Positions 7,411-17,341 of a stretch of DNA of 21,167 bases are shown here, piece by piece. The DNA comes from Lingula anatina (Eukaryota > Brachiopoda > Lingulata > Lingulida > Lingulidae), in the NCBI RefSeq assembly GCF_001039355.2, contig NW_019774091.1, positions 1-21,167 of the forward strand, in the 5' to 3' direction. The notes under the pieces were generated by a model, which ran no database searches, had not been told where the DNA came from, and was given only the letters and a program-made list of their open reading frames with translations. Each line of letters begins with the position of its first letter. Within the stretch, counting starts at the first letter, position 1. The position numbers and the translations under genes are program-made.

Positions 7411-10400
7411 GTAAGCTCTATACCTGTATATATATAGTTATTCTAGTGCAAATAGAATAGAAATCTACCACAATATTCTGATAAAGCAAAGCTGTCAGCC
7501 CTGTGTGACATAATACAAGACTAGAAAATGTGCTAAAATTCACAGGGTGTGAGGCTAACTTTTTTATGATATCAGTGAAATTCTATATGTACTGGGAATG
7601 TCATCTAAGAAAACAATGCAAAAGTGAAACTCAAAGCATAGCGGAATTGTACTTTTGTTCAATAGACTGTAATTTGCCAGACCAACTACTAAAAACACCC
7701 ATAGATGAATTATGTCAGCTTTTATTTGTTGGTGAACCCCACTCATTAGTCTGTCAATATTTAAGGTCACTCTCCAAATCACTCGAAATGTTGCATGATT
7801 TAATGCTAAGTTGGGAGACTTTTGGCTGTCTTGGATGATTTTCATTAAGGTGCACATCTCTTCTAAATTTAACAACTATTCTCTTAGTTTACCTCAGATA
7901 GCTGTTACTTTTGTGTTACACTGAACCTATTGTATTATTATTTATTTACAAAAAGAAGATAGCAAATAGCTATGTAGTTGAATAACTATACACAGTTTGT
8001 GTGTTCCTCAGATATACCAATGCTTTGGTAATGATAACTTAATGTGATCATCATCTTTTATTGTTTTTCAGTCTTAGTGTTATGTATTTATCATGTGGAA
8101 GGTGAAAGTGCAGTTCTTGGACAACACTTTTTGCACATAATAAAGCGTCAAGAATTTTTCAGTCAGGGTAGGTAAATATTAAAGTGTCTACTATAGGTTT
8201 CTATGATGTGTAAGTTGATGTTAATAATTTTTGCTGACAAAAAAGGTTTTCATACATTAAAACAGGTTTGTACTGATAGTAAAATTAGGTTTATATCCCT
8301 AGATTTAAAGAATATAACATATTGGTTCAGTAGATCAAATTATTATAGCAGAAAATAAACACATGCAATAGCAGAAGATTTGTTATAAGCATGTTATGAA
8401 GTGAGATTTAGCAAAACTTAAATGCTATCATTACATGTAGGAAATACAGCTGCAATAGAGTTTCAAGCCAAAAGCAAGTCTTATCCAGACCTCCCATCTT
8501 GGCTCACTCTAAAACAGCGCACGGAGTTACAAGATGCTTACTTGTTTGGTACACCAAGGGCAGGGGCAGTCAGCACTGACATACAGGTATGGTGTATGTG
8601 GTACAGTTTAAAATTATGGACATAATTGAATTTGTTATTTACCATTTATTTACTTAGTGTTTGTTTTCTGTTGCAGGTTGCTGAGAGTTTTTACATTAGA
8701 CTCTTGAATTTTAGTATTATATTGACTTTCAGTGTCTCTTATTGCCTTGTAATCATATTCAATTGCTTTTCCCTCAATAGTGATCTAATCAGTTTTTTTT
8801 AATAAATCAAGAGTTTCTACTCTTAGTATTCATACTGATGTTAAAGCATTGCCGTAGAATATATTTAGAACTTAGGACCATATCATCTTAAATCAGCTTG
8901 CTTAACATATATTTTTTTTCTCAGCTAAATTGACAATTTCACCAATACATAATGCTAGTAATGTTTCACTGCAATATTTCCTTTATATTGAATTATAACT
9001 GATGTGGATAATGTTGTGTTACAGATCATTGCTTTAAACAAAGGGACATATCAGACAGAGCAAGATGCTTTTTCTATAACTGTAGATACCACAAAAGGTA
9101 GGTATTTTATTCTGTGTACTTTTTGAACTCTACGTGTATGTATTAATTATGTAAAATTTCAGTTTATCAAACAGGTTCATGACCCGAGCTGTCCAGCCTC
9201 ATGTCGTGGACTCAAGAAAAATGTTAGGGGGTGTACTGGTTGCATTTCTTACCCTTGAATTTGCAGCTGATAAAGATCACTTGATGCCCAAAAGCGCTGC
9301 CTGCAACTCCCTAATATAATGTTTTTCTTGAGTCCATGGAATGAAGTGAGATACCTCAACCTATTTCATTATAAACCTACTATTGCTTGGTTCACTTGAA
9401 CCATCAGCACCAAAGAATCTAGACAGCAGCCACTCTCAAGGCAAGAAGCCTAAGTAGCTAGCTTTTGTTCATTTATCCATGTATCTTGGGCATTGCAGCA
9501 GAGGGTGCTGCCAAAACACACGTCCTCAGAGAGTCAGCTCTGAACCCTGTTATTTTTATAAAGTGGGCTTTAACCAAGGCATGACCACCCACCCACACAC
9601 AACTCTGTTATCTGCTGTAAAGAGTGTAATGCACATGACCTCATAGCCTAACAGTCATACAGAGGATGAATACTGGGGAGCCCTGGGGAATATATACTTA
9701 TGTTAATTCAAAAAGACATTTATCTCCATTTTTAGCAAAAGATAACTTATATCTGATCTTGTACATATTTTTCTTCCACAATAACCATGAGAATTGATTA
9801 TTTTAGACCTACCCAAGAGTATAGTGGAGTTAAGAGTGAAGAACTACAACATAGAGGAGTTCCTGGCAGGCCAGGCTTTGAGCAATCTTACCCGGATCAT
9901 GGCAAAGCTGTGGCCTGAGGCTGGAACCCTGCAAGTGGTGAAGGTGTCTTCTCTTGTTGATGAGCTGGGAAGAGTACCAGTGCCAGATGGACCCATGCAA
10001 CCACTGCCTAAAGAAGGGTAACAGTGATTGTGTACAGATAGCAAGTCTAATTGTGATATAAAAATGAATTTCCAGCCGATGTTAATGTGTTGAGAAATTG
10101 ATATATTATGTTGCTTGGGGGTTATGTTTTGTTGAAATTATTCTTTATTTTTTTAGGAAAATATTGAAGAATATTTCAAAGTTGTTAAATGGGCATAGGC
10201 ATGTGTTAAACACATCCACCGAAACTACCATCTTTTTGTTTTTCACATCTTTATTTTCTCCTAAAATTGCTTTTGAAATTGATACTATTTAACTTCAATC
10301 AGCATATCATAGATTTAGATTCAGGGTCCAAAGGTCTCTTAAACGATAATTGTTATTTGTAATTTCATAGCACAGATTTGTGATTGCGAGCTAAATTTAT

Positions 10401-10950
10401 GACTCAAACTGCAATTTCATGGTACATTCATAAAAGTAGCTGTTGTCAGCATCATGATAATAAGAGCAAGCTGCCCAGCTTTCATCTAGGTTTTGTGCTG
10501 GGTTCTTTTTTCTCAACTCTGAACTATTTGCAATATGGGACTTCTATGCTCTCAACAATCTCCAGCACACAGGGAATGTATCAGAGAGGTGGGTAAGCAG
10601 ATAAATTGTTCATGGTGTGCATTGCAGTGCTCACAATGACTTTTTTGTTTGTGCCATGAAATCATGGTTTGAGTCCCAATCACAAACCCTAGGCTCGAGA
10701 TCTCTTGCAGCTATATCATTTGTAAGGCCAAATCTATTTACCAGTTATGACAATAGAGCTCAGTAAACATACCATTTCCAGGGTTTTGGTTCAGATTGGA
10801 GGAGCTGGGGATTTCTCTGCACTCCTGGCCAGTGTTAGTCAGCAAGTGAACAACACAAACTGCATGAACCAGGAACAGTTCATTGGAATCCGAGAAGACT
10901 TTGAGCCCGAGTTTAACCTTGACTGGTGTGCCTTTAAGATGTTTCCATTA
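7383..10950 (+). CDS. SGCE: Alpha/epsilon-type sarcoglycan, 5' partial (six coding exons, 241 residues)
   Basis: Sarcoglycans are single-pass glycoproteins of the dystrophin-associated complex at the plasma membrane. Coding exons are 7383-7410, 8072-8167, 8441-8586, 9025-9097, 9807-10017 and 10782-10950; all phases agree and no stop interrupts the 723 bp. Residues 1-23 are a signal peptide with hydrophobic core LFLVLCIY. The cadherin-like part carries YPDLPSWL (56-63) and LFGTP (76-80), the family signature. Later motifs are IEEFLAGQ (130-137), GRVPVP (169-174), KEGVLVQIG (183-191) and LDWC (231-234). N-glycosylation sequons are N141-L-T and N208-N-T. Compared with human SGCE (about 437 residues), the juxtamembrane, transmembrane and cytoplasmic parts are missing. 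Invertebrates often have one gene equivalent to both SGCA and SGCE, so the symbol marks the family, not strict orthology. Confidence 0.9.
7411..8071 (+). other. Sarcoglycan intron 1 (coding)
   Basis: GTAAGC to TTTTTCAG. It holds open frames of about 100 codons on both strands (7530-7875) that overlap each other, carry no recognised domain and have AT-rich composition like the other introns. I treat them as non-coding. Confidence 0.6.
8072..8167 (+). CDS. SGCE: Sarcoglycan coding exon 2
   Basis: Acceptor TTGTTTTTCAG, donor GTAGGT. It encodes residues 11-41: the end of the signal peptide, then GQHFLHIIKRQEFF, which aligns to the vertebrate strand around LFVHVLEREYF. The other two frames contain stops. 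Phase 1 in, phase 1 out. Confidence 0.85.
8441..8586 (+). CDS. SGCE: Sarcoglycan coding exon 3 (YPDLPSWL signature)
   Basis: Acceptor ACATGTAG, donor GTATGG. It encodes residues 43-90 with IEFQAKSKSYPDLPSWL, KQRTELQDAYLFGTP. This is the best-conserved stretch of alpha/epsilon sarcoglycans. Phase 1 in, phase 0 out. Confidence 0.93.
9025..9097 (+). CDS. SGCE: Sarcoglycan coding exon 4
   Basis: Acceptor TGTTACAG, donor GTAGGT. It encodes residues 91-114 (IIALNKGTYQTEQDAFSITV), aligning to the family stretch ITAYNR..FETARHNLII that closes the cadherin-like fold. Phase 0 in, phase 1 out. Confidence 0.88.
9098..9806 (+). other. Sarcoglycan intron between exons 4 and 5
   Basis: Contains the inverted repeat at 9200-9343 and a moderately GC-richer stretch (about 9470-9690) with no gene. 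It may be repeat-derived. Confidence 0.6.
9200..9343. repeat. Inverted repeat in sarcoglycan intron (fold-back element?)
   Basis: TGGACTCAAGAAAAA at 9207-9221 is repeated in perfect inverse at 9322-9336. Weaker matches extend outward (19 of 22 overall), and TTAGGG is shared further inward. The 100-bp spacer and single-copy flanks suggest an old fold-back or MITE-like insertion. No clear target duplication seen. Confidence 0.6.
9807..10017 (+). CDS. SGCE: Sarcoglycan coding exon 5
   Basis: Acceptor GATTATTTTAG, donor GTAACA. It encodes residues 116-184: LPKSIVELRVKNYNIEEFLA, LWPEAGTLQVVKVSSLVDEL, GRVPVPDGPMQPLPKE. It has a glycosylation sequon at N141. Phase 1 in, phase 2 out; visibly GC-richer than the flanking introns. 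Open frames elsewhere on this stretch are shadows. Confidence 0.92.
10018..10781 (+). other. Sarcoglycan intron between exons 5 and 6
   Basis: AT-rich on the left. Short open frames around 10098-10292 and 10384-10596 look like nothing known. The SINE-like patch is at 10600-10690. Confidence 0.6.
10600..10690 (+). repeat. Possible tRNA-derived SINE fragment (B-box-like)
   Basis: GGTTTGAGTCC (10664-10674) differs at one base from the pol III B box GGTTCGANTCC. A weak A-box-like GCAGTG lies about 40 bases upstream. It is in the intron before the last sarcoglycan exon. The full cloverleaf is not present, so this is at most a SINE remnant. Confidence 0.25.
10782..10950 (+). CDS. SGCE: Sarcoglycan coding exon 6 (C-terminal extracellular region, LDWC)
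   Basis: Acceptor CATTTCCAG, donor GTAAGT. It encodes residues 186-241: VLVQIGGAGDFSALLASVSQ, NNTNC, FEPEFNLDWCAFKMFPL. Only two cysteines are present (C212 and C234) where vertebrate SGCE has four in the aligned segment. Phase 2 in, phase 0 out. The ATG upstream at 10747 lies in the intron and is not a start. Confidence 0.92.
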
Positions 10951-11246
10951 GTAAGTTACAGTTGTCTGAAACTCTATAACATTTGCTTCACGAAAAATTA
11001 ACAACTTCATGATTGACTGCTGTTTTTGAACATGCAAGTTGATTGGAAAAATTGTTGAAACAAATGTTAAAGTGATTTTTCCTAATTTTACTCGAAATTT
11101 TGCACTTGGTTTGAAGCAAGTTGAAAATGTTACTTGACTACATACCTTAATAGTCTGCCATGGACTGGAAGTAATATTATTTCATTTAATTTTCCACTTT
11201 TCTGGGTGTTCGTTTGAGAAATAGAGGTCTCTTACTATTGTGTTAG

Positions 11247-11378
11247 GTTGTTGCGTTAGGTGAGACTGATTGTGAAGACTTCTTGATTGCACCAAGCCCA
11301 AGAGTTGTTGCTATGACCCATAAAGATGATTGTCTGTCAAACCCCTTTGGACACCATACCAGTTGTTTTGCACTGTAA
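11247..11378 (+). CDS. Possible short alternative last exon of the sarcoglycan
   Basis: After acceptor-like TCTCTTACTATTGTGTTAG there is a phase-0 open frame of 43 codons (VVALGETDCEDFLIAPSPRV, then HKDDCLSNPFGHHTSC) ending in TAA. Spliced to 10950 it would give a 284-residue protein without a membrane segment. It does not resemble the vertebrate juxtamembrane region, and an internal GTGAGA (11259) could instead make a microexon. It may be chance. Confidence 0.2.
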   Translation, partial: VVALGETDCEDFLIAPSPRVVAMTHKDDCLSNPFGHHTSCFAL

Positions 11379-14300
11379 TGTCAATTCATATTCCATTCAT
11401 TACATTTTTTCTTCTTTTTTACTTTGGTCCCAACAGGTCCAGTTATCTGCAAATTTAATGCAGTATTCTTGATAACTAATAAGACAATGGGATATTTTTG
11501 ACATGCTGTAGATTTATTCTTGTAAGTAGTGATGTATGTCACTGGAATGCTAACTAATGACCATGGTTGTTTTGAATTTTCTTTTCAGAGTAATGATTTG
11601 AACATAGGGTTTATCTAAATCTGTTGCAGCAAGATTTGATGTTTATCCATTTTTAATGAGTGTCAGTATTATTTTCACCTGTCATAACCCAACTTTCAAA
11701 TCCATTACTTGTTTGAAAATGGTAGGTTGTGCTGTAACAGCAGTACTGATGAAGCTTTATGTACATCACATATAACACAGCTAGATCAAAGCTATGCACC
11801 TGTTACACAATATATTGGATGGGGTATCTTAAATGCCACTAGGTTAATCATACGTTAGAATTTTGTTTGGTTTCAGAGGGAAGGGACATTCTCCTTTTAT
11901 CTTAGTATGCGGTAGATAGCAGTGAATCTTATACAGATATATCTTTCTCTGGTGCATGAAATGGATTGTTGCCTTTAGTAAAAGTCATCACAGGAATTGC
12001 CCACAGAACTCTTTAATCATGTTTTGATATTTGCAATATCCTTCTAAAGAAATATTGCATTTTCTTTTAGCAATTTATCCCATTTCTTTTTCCTATGGGT
12101 TTTATGTGTGATTTTCATCACCTTCTAAATGTTACTGTTAGTAGAATTTGTTCATTTCTGAAATACATTATTGAAAATGTTCTGAACATTTCATAAATGT
12201 TCCTGTAGGGTTGGGTCCTTTGCATCCAACTGATGATTAAAGTGAATCACCTGCCGGCTCAGCACGTTAGTGTGCATTTTCCACAGAGGAAGACATGTTT
12301 TATTGATTGTGGTGATTTTTCCCACTGGATGAACTTTGTTAGCGTTGCACTCAAGGTGCTTCACCATCTTTAAATTGTGTTTCTCTAGGTTATTGGAAAA
12401 GAAAGGCAATGAAAGAAGTTTGGTCTTTTAGATCAACAGTGGTAAGGACTGCTATTACAAAGGATTTTTAAGAACTGGAGGGAGTTTCATAACCTCAGAT
12501 GGTCAGCATTATTACCAGTGTATTTTAATAATGAAGTTGTTTATTAAATGTTCTCTGGAATAATACACTGTATATTCAGATACAAGTATTTTGCATTGCA
12601 ATCCAATTAATTACTTGATATCATAAAAAAAAATCTTAAAAGTAATCAAAGAATTGTGATTACTAGCTCCAGAGTCAATAAAATTGCTCTGTGATTGTTA
12701 CAATATCAATCTTAGACCAAGAATTTTCATCAAATTTCCTCATGTCACATTTGATTTGGCATGAGACTTACATGTTTTCTATCACTTAAATGTTTTTGAT
12801 ATTTTTTATTGTTTGTTATAATTAGTGGTCTTAAAACCAGGCAATCAGATGTTTTTAGGAAGGTGTTTTGCCTTCCATAGAGTTATATACTCAACTAGCA
12901 AAGTCATTGACCACTGTTGGTTATTATAATGCCTTGAGAGATACTTTAATTAAATTTGCAGAGCCAATAAGACAATTTGAAGTTTGCCTTGTATTTTTAA
13001 CAAAATTATCAATATAAATCTCCTCACCCTCAACTCACCAGGAAAAAAAGAGAAGGAAAAAGAGCAGGACTACTTTTTATTTGGGAATATGTTAACAAAT
13101 TTGTTTGGTGTGCTGCATGCAATAGTGCAATTATAGCAAGATTGATATCGAACAGATTCATTACAGATAAACATTGTTTTTCTCATTGGAAATTTTCTTT
13201 TTAAGTGGCAAAGAAAGAAAAGGGTATAAACTACAGATGATATAGACATTTTTGTGATGCTCATGGACCTCAAGGTTTCAATATTTGTCAATTTGAACAT
13301 GTTATGAAGTTCAGTTTGGCATCCTGTCATGGATGATTATTGAGTTTTTATCCTGTTGACCATTTTCTTGAAGATAAAGACTATTCAGCATGGTCTTCTT
13401 GTCATCTACAACTATGCTGCTTTAATTTTAACTTTCAAATCTGTGAGTGCCATGAGGTAATTTTCTTGTCAACTCTATTTGATCACTGTAATACCTTTCC
13501 TTACGGAAATAGTATTATAAAATCACAATACTTTGATGTACAAATAAAGAGGCAGTGATTACATATCCATGACAAAGGTCCATGGGTTTGTTACATCAGA
13601 TCTCTTAGCTCGCTCTTTGTTTAAAGATGAATGGTCACAATATCAGTATGGATTCTTTCTAGCCCACGGATGTTTGCTGACTCTTGAGTGGAAATTAAAA
13701 TATTTAAAACTATGTTATTTTTTATCACATTTTTCTTTTTTTGTGGAAATTTTCTATGTTAAAGAGGAGCTGGCTTGATTATACAGAGCTTTAAGTGTCT
13801 ATGCTTTTTTTGTAGTTCATAGGATTCATTTAAGAGCAAATCAAGACTGTCTGCAAAGCTTTTTATTGGAGCATTTGAAGCAGAATTGAAATGGAGAAAT
13901 AAAGTAATGGGGCACTCATGTAAAAGTCCTTCCATCTGCATCCCATTTCAGTCAGCAAAATGTATTTTTGTTCAGGCAAGTGAAACAATGGTATATTTAC
14001 TCTTATTGAATCTACCAAATTGATATTATGAGTGAAATTAGGTGAGAGCTGACTGCCAGTTGGCAGCAAGGTCAAGGATTAGCCCTATTCAACATTAATA
14101 TTATGCCATTGCTAGTGTTCCATTATCAATCTAACAATGATGTTTTACACAACAAGATCATATGAAATTACCTAAACTGCTGTGTGCAATTTATACATCT
14201 GAATGTTGTAAATTATGACAGCATTTTAACTGAAAACACATCCATTAAATCAATTTTTCTTTTTATCAGGCTCCATTTTCTTGCCTTGCATATATTATAA

Positions 14301-15514
14301 GTCAAGTACCTATTATTTATAAATGCATTTGGCCATGTAACAAAATATTTGACATCTTAGTCACCTGAATTTTGGCTCATGCTTCTTTCAATATACTTGT
14401 AAAATATTTTTGGTGGTAATTTATTTCCTGTTGATATGTTGATTTGTTTATGACATTGCATTTAAAAGAAAGTGAATCTGACACATTTTTGCCTGGATTT
14501 GAAAATGTTATTTTTTCTCTCACTACAATGGGGAAGTTTGTGATAATTTTTCTTTTATAATAAGCCTGAAGGATTTCAATCATTTCATGAAACTTGCTAA
14601 TAGCAGAATAGGAGACAGTATTTAAAACTTGCACTTAGCTTGCAAAAACTTAGATTAAATAGGTATAAGGTACATATGTTTTCTTGGACGTCAAATTGTT
14701 GTTTTAATCATTGATTATTCCACTATGTGTCATTGCTTTTAAATTACCTACCCTCATTTCATGTTGCATATATATACTGCTCAAGTCATCTACACTCCTT
14801 GACATTTGTCAGATGCACTTTTAACCAGATTTCACAACAGTAATCAGCTTACCATGAAACTCTGGAACAACTTCATGACACCATATTTGGGAACCAGTTC
14901 ATCCCATATTAGAATGAGAAAAAAAGGCAGCACAGTTTTGTTAGATTTTGACCTGGTTTAGTTATATGTCACATGTGTTAATCAGTGAAGATGTTGAATG
15001 ATAAATCCACTGGTATTTTCAGTATTGTCTCCTGGATTACATAGCAAATATTTGTCTTTGTAATATGCAGTTTGGCAATCCAACTGGAATCCATGACCGA
15101 CATTGGAATGATCTTGTCAGCATGTTTTTATTGTTGATATTTTGGCTCTACTCTTGTATGTTTGGCATGTATTGTAACATGTGTCCAATAAGAAATTGGC
15201 ATGTTGTTGGATTGTGTATGAGTGTATAGTGCATATGGCCAAGATAAAGTAAATAATCTTATAATGAAACTGTTAGTAATGTTAGTCAGAATATTGAACC
15301 CTTTTTTCATCCAAGAGGTAAACTAATGAGAAAGTGTGTGCATCTTGAACATTATTAGGATAATAACAATAACAATTATTTCAGGTCTAAACCCCATCCA
15401 CGGTGTTCAGAAATATTAAAAGTACTTTTCAATAGCAGTGGTACTGTAATTAAACATCATTCAGTATTTCTCTTACCATTGGAAAGTAAACTTCTTTTCC
15501 CTTTTTTTTTTCAT
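11379..15514. other. Long AT-rich stretch, no recognised gene
   Basis: Downstream of the last certain sarcoglycan exon. Open frames up to about 86 codons occur on both strands, about as many as expected by chance at this base composition. One (plus strand, about 12209-12376) follows an acceptor-like TCCTGTAG and stays open for about 55 codons, but resembles no known protein. Most likely a large intron or the 3' flank of the sarcoglycan gene. Confidence 0.55.
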
Positions 15515-15591
15515 CACAGTATTTCATCTCAGGATATTGCCCTTTGGTGGANCGCACAGTATTTCATCTCAGGATATTGCCCTTTGGTGGA
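15515..15591. repeat. 37-bp direct duplication around an N (assembly join)
   Basis: CACAGTATTTCATCTCAGGA... at 15515-15551 is repeated exactly at 15555-15591, with N at 15552 then CG between them. Exact duplication of contig ends around a single N is the usual mark of an unmerged overlap. Confidence 0.85.
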
Positions 15592-16730
15592 AAATAAAAT
15601 TATTACCATCCAAGTCTGAAATAGTAATCATATTAGTGGTAATCAAACTTAATAATCAAATGCGTAATCATGATTGTAGTACTTTGTAGTCTGAATGCTG
15701 CCATGAAAATGTCATTTTATAAAACATTAAAAAAATAGATTGGATAGTGAAGCAGAGAGGTAGTTGAGTCCCCTGAAGCCAACAGTTGGTGCCATAAGTG
15801 ATGCTGTTTGCAATAAAAAGTATTTGAAGTATAAAAACCAATTCCAATCACTCAGAGCAAAGTCAATCAATATCCTTTGGGTAGGGACCAACAGGGAAAT
15901 GCCTTGGGGATAAAACAATTAACACAAATTATCCAAAACTGGAGTAAATATGAGGGATAACATTCTGTAAACTTTTTGTAGAGATGCAGCAGAACTTGGG
16001 GAATTTAGAATATATCCACGTATGCGTTCCACCAAGTGTATGATGTGTCTGCAGCTGAGTCATAAGAGTAAAACAAATCTAGGCATGGAGTGGCTTGTGG
16101 ATATTTTGTTTAAATACCATAAATGCATCTCTAGATTGGTATTATTCTACAAGCCAAATCCATTTGCTTATGATGGGTGAGGTGGTAAATCTCGAGAGCT
16201 GACCATGCGCCAAAGACACGGTGTGTAGAGATGTAGTTCCAGCTTTGGCAAAATATTGATAAGAATGTCAAAACCACACCCAGGCATTTGCTGTAGACCA
16301 CACAGCCTTGCTTAGGTGGCAAGAAAATCAGGCATGGGATATTTGAGAACAGAAAATGTATTTTGGTACAAAATGTATTAAATTTCTGGCTACTTTGTGG
16401 AACGTTGTTAATGTTCATACTGTTACTTAGACATTACTTGGGTGGAACACGGACTTAACATGTCATGTTTGGGCAACCCCATACCCATCATGTGATGTGA
16501 AATATATTTAGCTTGGCATTTAATTTCTTGAGCTGGTGTTATAACATAGTAAATATTTTAATACAATTCACTGCATTGCTTTCCTATAATTTGTGGATTT
16601 GCAGTAAAGCCAACTTTAAAACAGAAAGATCTGTTTCTTTTTATTGAGTTATTATGTACAGACACATATGTGTGTGTATATATAGCCATCACCTGTGTCT
16701 GTTGTCATTGCCATTGCCGTACACTCATTG
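15592..16730. other. AT-rich stretch, no recognised gene
   Basis: A minus-strand open frame of 95 codons (16131-16418) and others of about 63 codons have no recognisable domain. A short plus-strand hydrophobic frame after TATATATAG at about 16685 was considered as the missing membrane exon but does not match. Confidence 0.5.
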
Positions 16731-17060
16731 TTATACAAATAAAATGGAAAACATTTCACTTTTTGTCTTCAAACTTACAGAACTGAGGAATATTCATAAA
16801 ACACAGGTCAAGTATGAAACTCGGCCTGATTGGTCCATTTTTTGAAGTTATGCTGTTTTTTGCCTTTTTTAGCATATTTTATCCAACATTATACAAAAAA
16901 AAATTGAAAAACGTTGTACCTTTTATCTTCAGACCTAAAGAACTGATGCATATTTATTAAATACAGGTCAAGTTTGAAAATCAGCTTGATCGGACAATTT
17001 TTCCAAAATTTATGCTGTTTTTTTTTTCTCTTTTTTCAGTATTATACAAACAAAATAAAG
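16731..17060. repeat. Degenerate ~155-bp tandem repeat, two copies plus a partial third
   Basis: Unit A 16731-16888 and unit B 16889-17041 both begin TTATACAAA and share, in order, TTCAAACTTACAGAACTGA-like, ACAGGTCAAGT(A/T)TGAAA, TGAT(T/C)GG and TATGCTGTTTTTT blocks. A third copy starts at 17042 (TTATACAAACAAAATAAAG). By eye the two copies are clearly related but well diverged. Confidence 0.75.
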
Positions 17061-17181
17061 AGCCTTAGAAGAATGGTTGACATACAGCTCAAAATGGCAA
17101 AACAGCATGATTGGATTTTTTTCTTTCTTGTTGTCTGTACATTTGACACCTTTGCTGCCTTGTTTTTGTCATGGTTGATGG

Positions 17182-17257
17182 CCCAGCAAAAAGTTCAGAA
17201 TCTGGTTTCAGATTTTTTATATATTACCCAGCAAAAAGTTCAGAATCTGGTTTCAAA

Positions 17258-17331
<74 letters not shown>

Positions 17332-17338
17332 CCCAAAA
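17182..17338. repeat. 45-bp tandem duplication with (TA)n expansion inside
   Basis: CCCAGCAAAAAGTTCAGAAT... (29 bases) at 17182-17210 is repeated exactly at 17227-17255. The first copy is followed by TTTTTTATATATTA then CCCA. In the second copy the same TATATA segment has grown to about 69 bases of TA (17261-17329) before TTACCCA resumes. Confidence 0.85.
17261..17329. repeat. (TA)n microsatellite
   Basis: About 34 TA dinucleotides, uninterrupted. It makes the overlapping plus-strand open frame read IYIYIY, which is not a real protein. Confidence 0.97.
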
Positions 17339-17341
17339 TGA

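Noticed and set aside
7530-7875. Frames of about 100 codons on both strands inside a sarcoglycan intron
   Set aside because: They overlap each other, lack domains and sit between well-supported sarcoglycan exons.
12191-12409. Overlapping open frames on both strands near 12.2-12.4 kb
   Set aside because: No recognised domain on either strand. The plus frame follows an acceptor-like site but has no downstream donor or known similarity.
16685-16740. Hydrophobic SPVSVVIAIAVHSLLYK after TATATATAG as the missing membrane exon
   Set aside because: Poor polypyrimidine tract, segment too short, stop right after it, and no match to the conserved membrane segment or the Cys-Cys-Arg-Arg that follows it.
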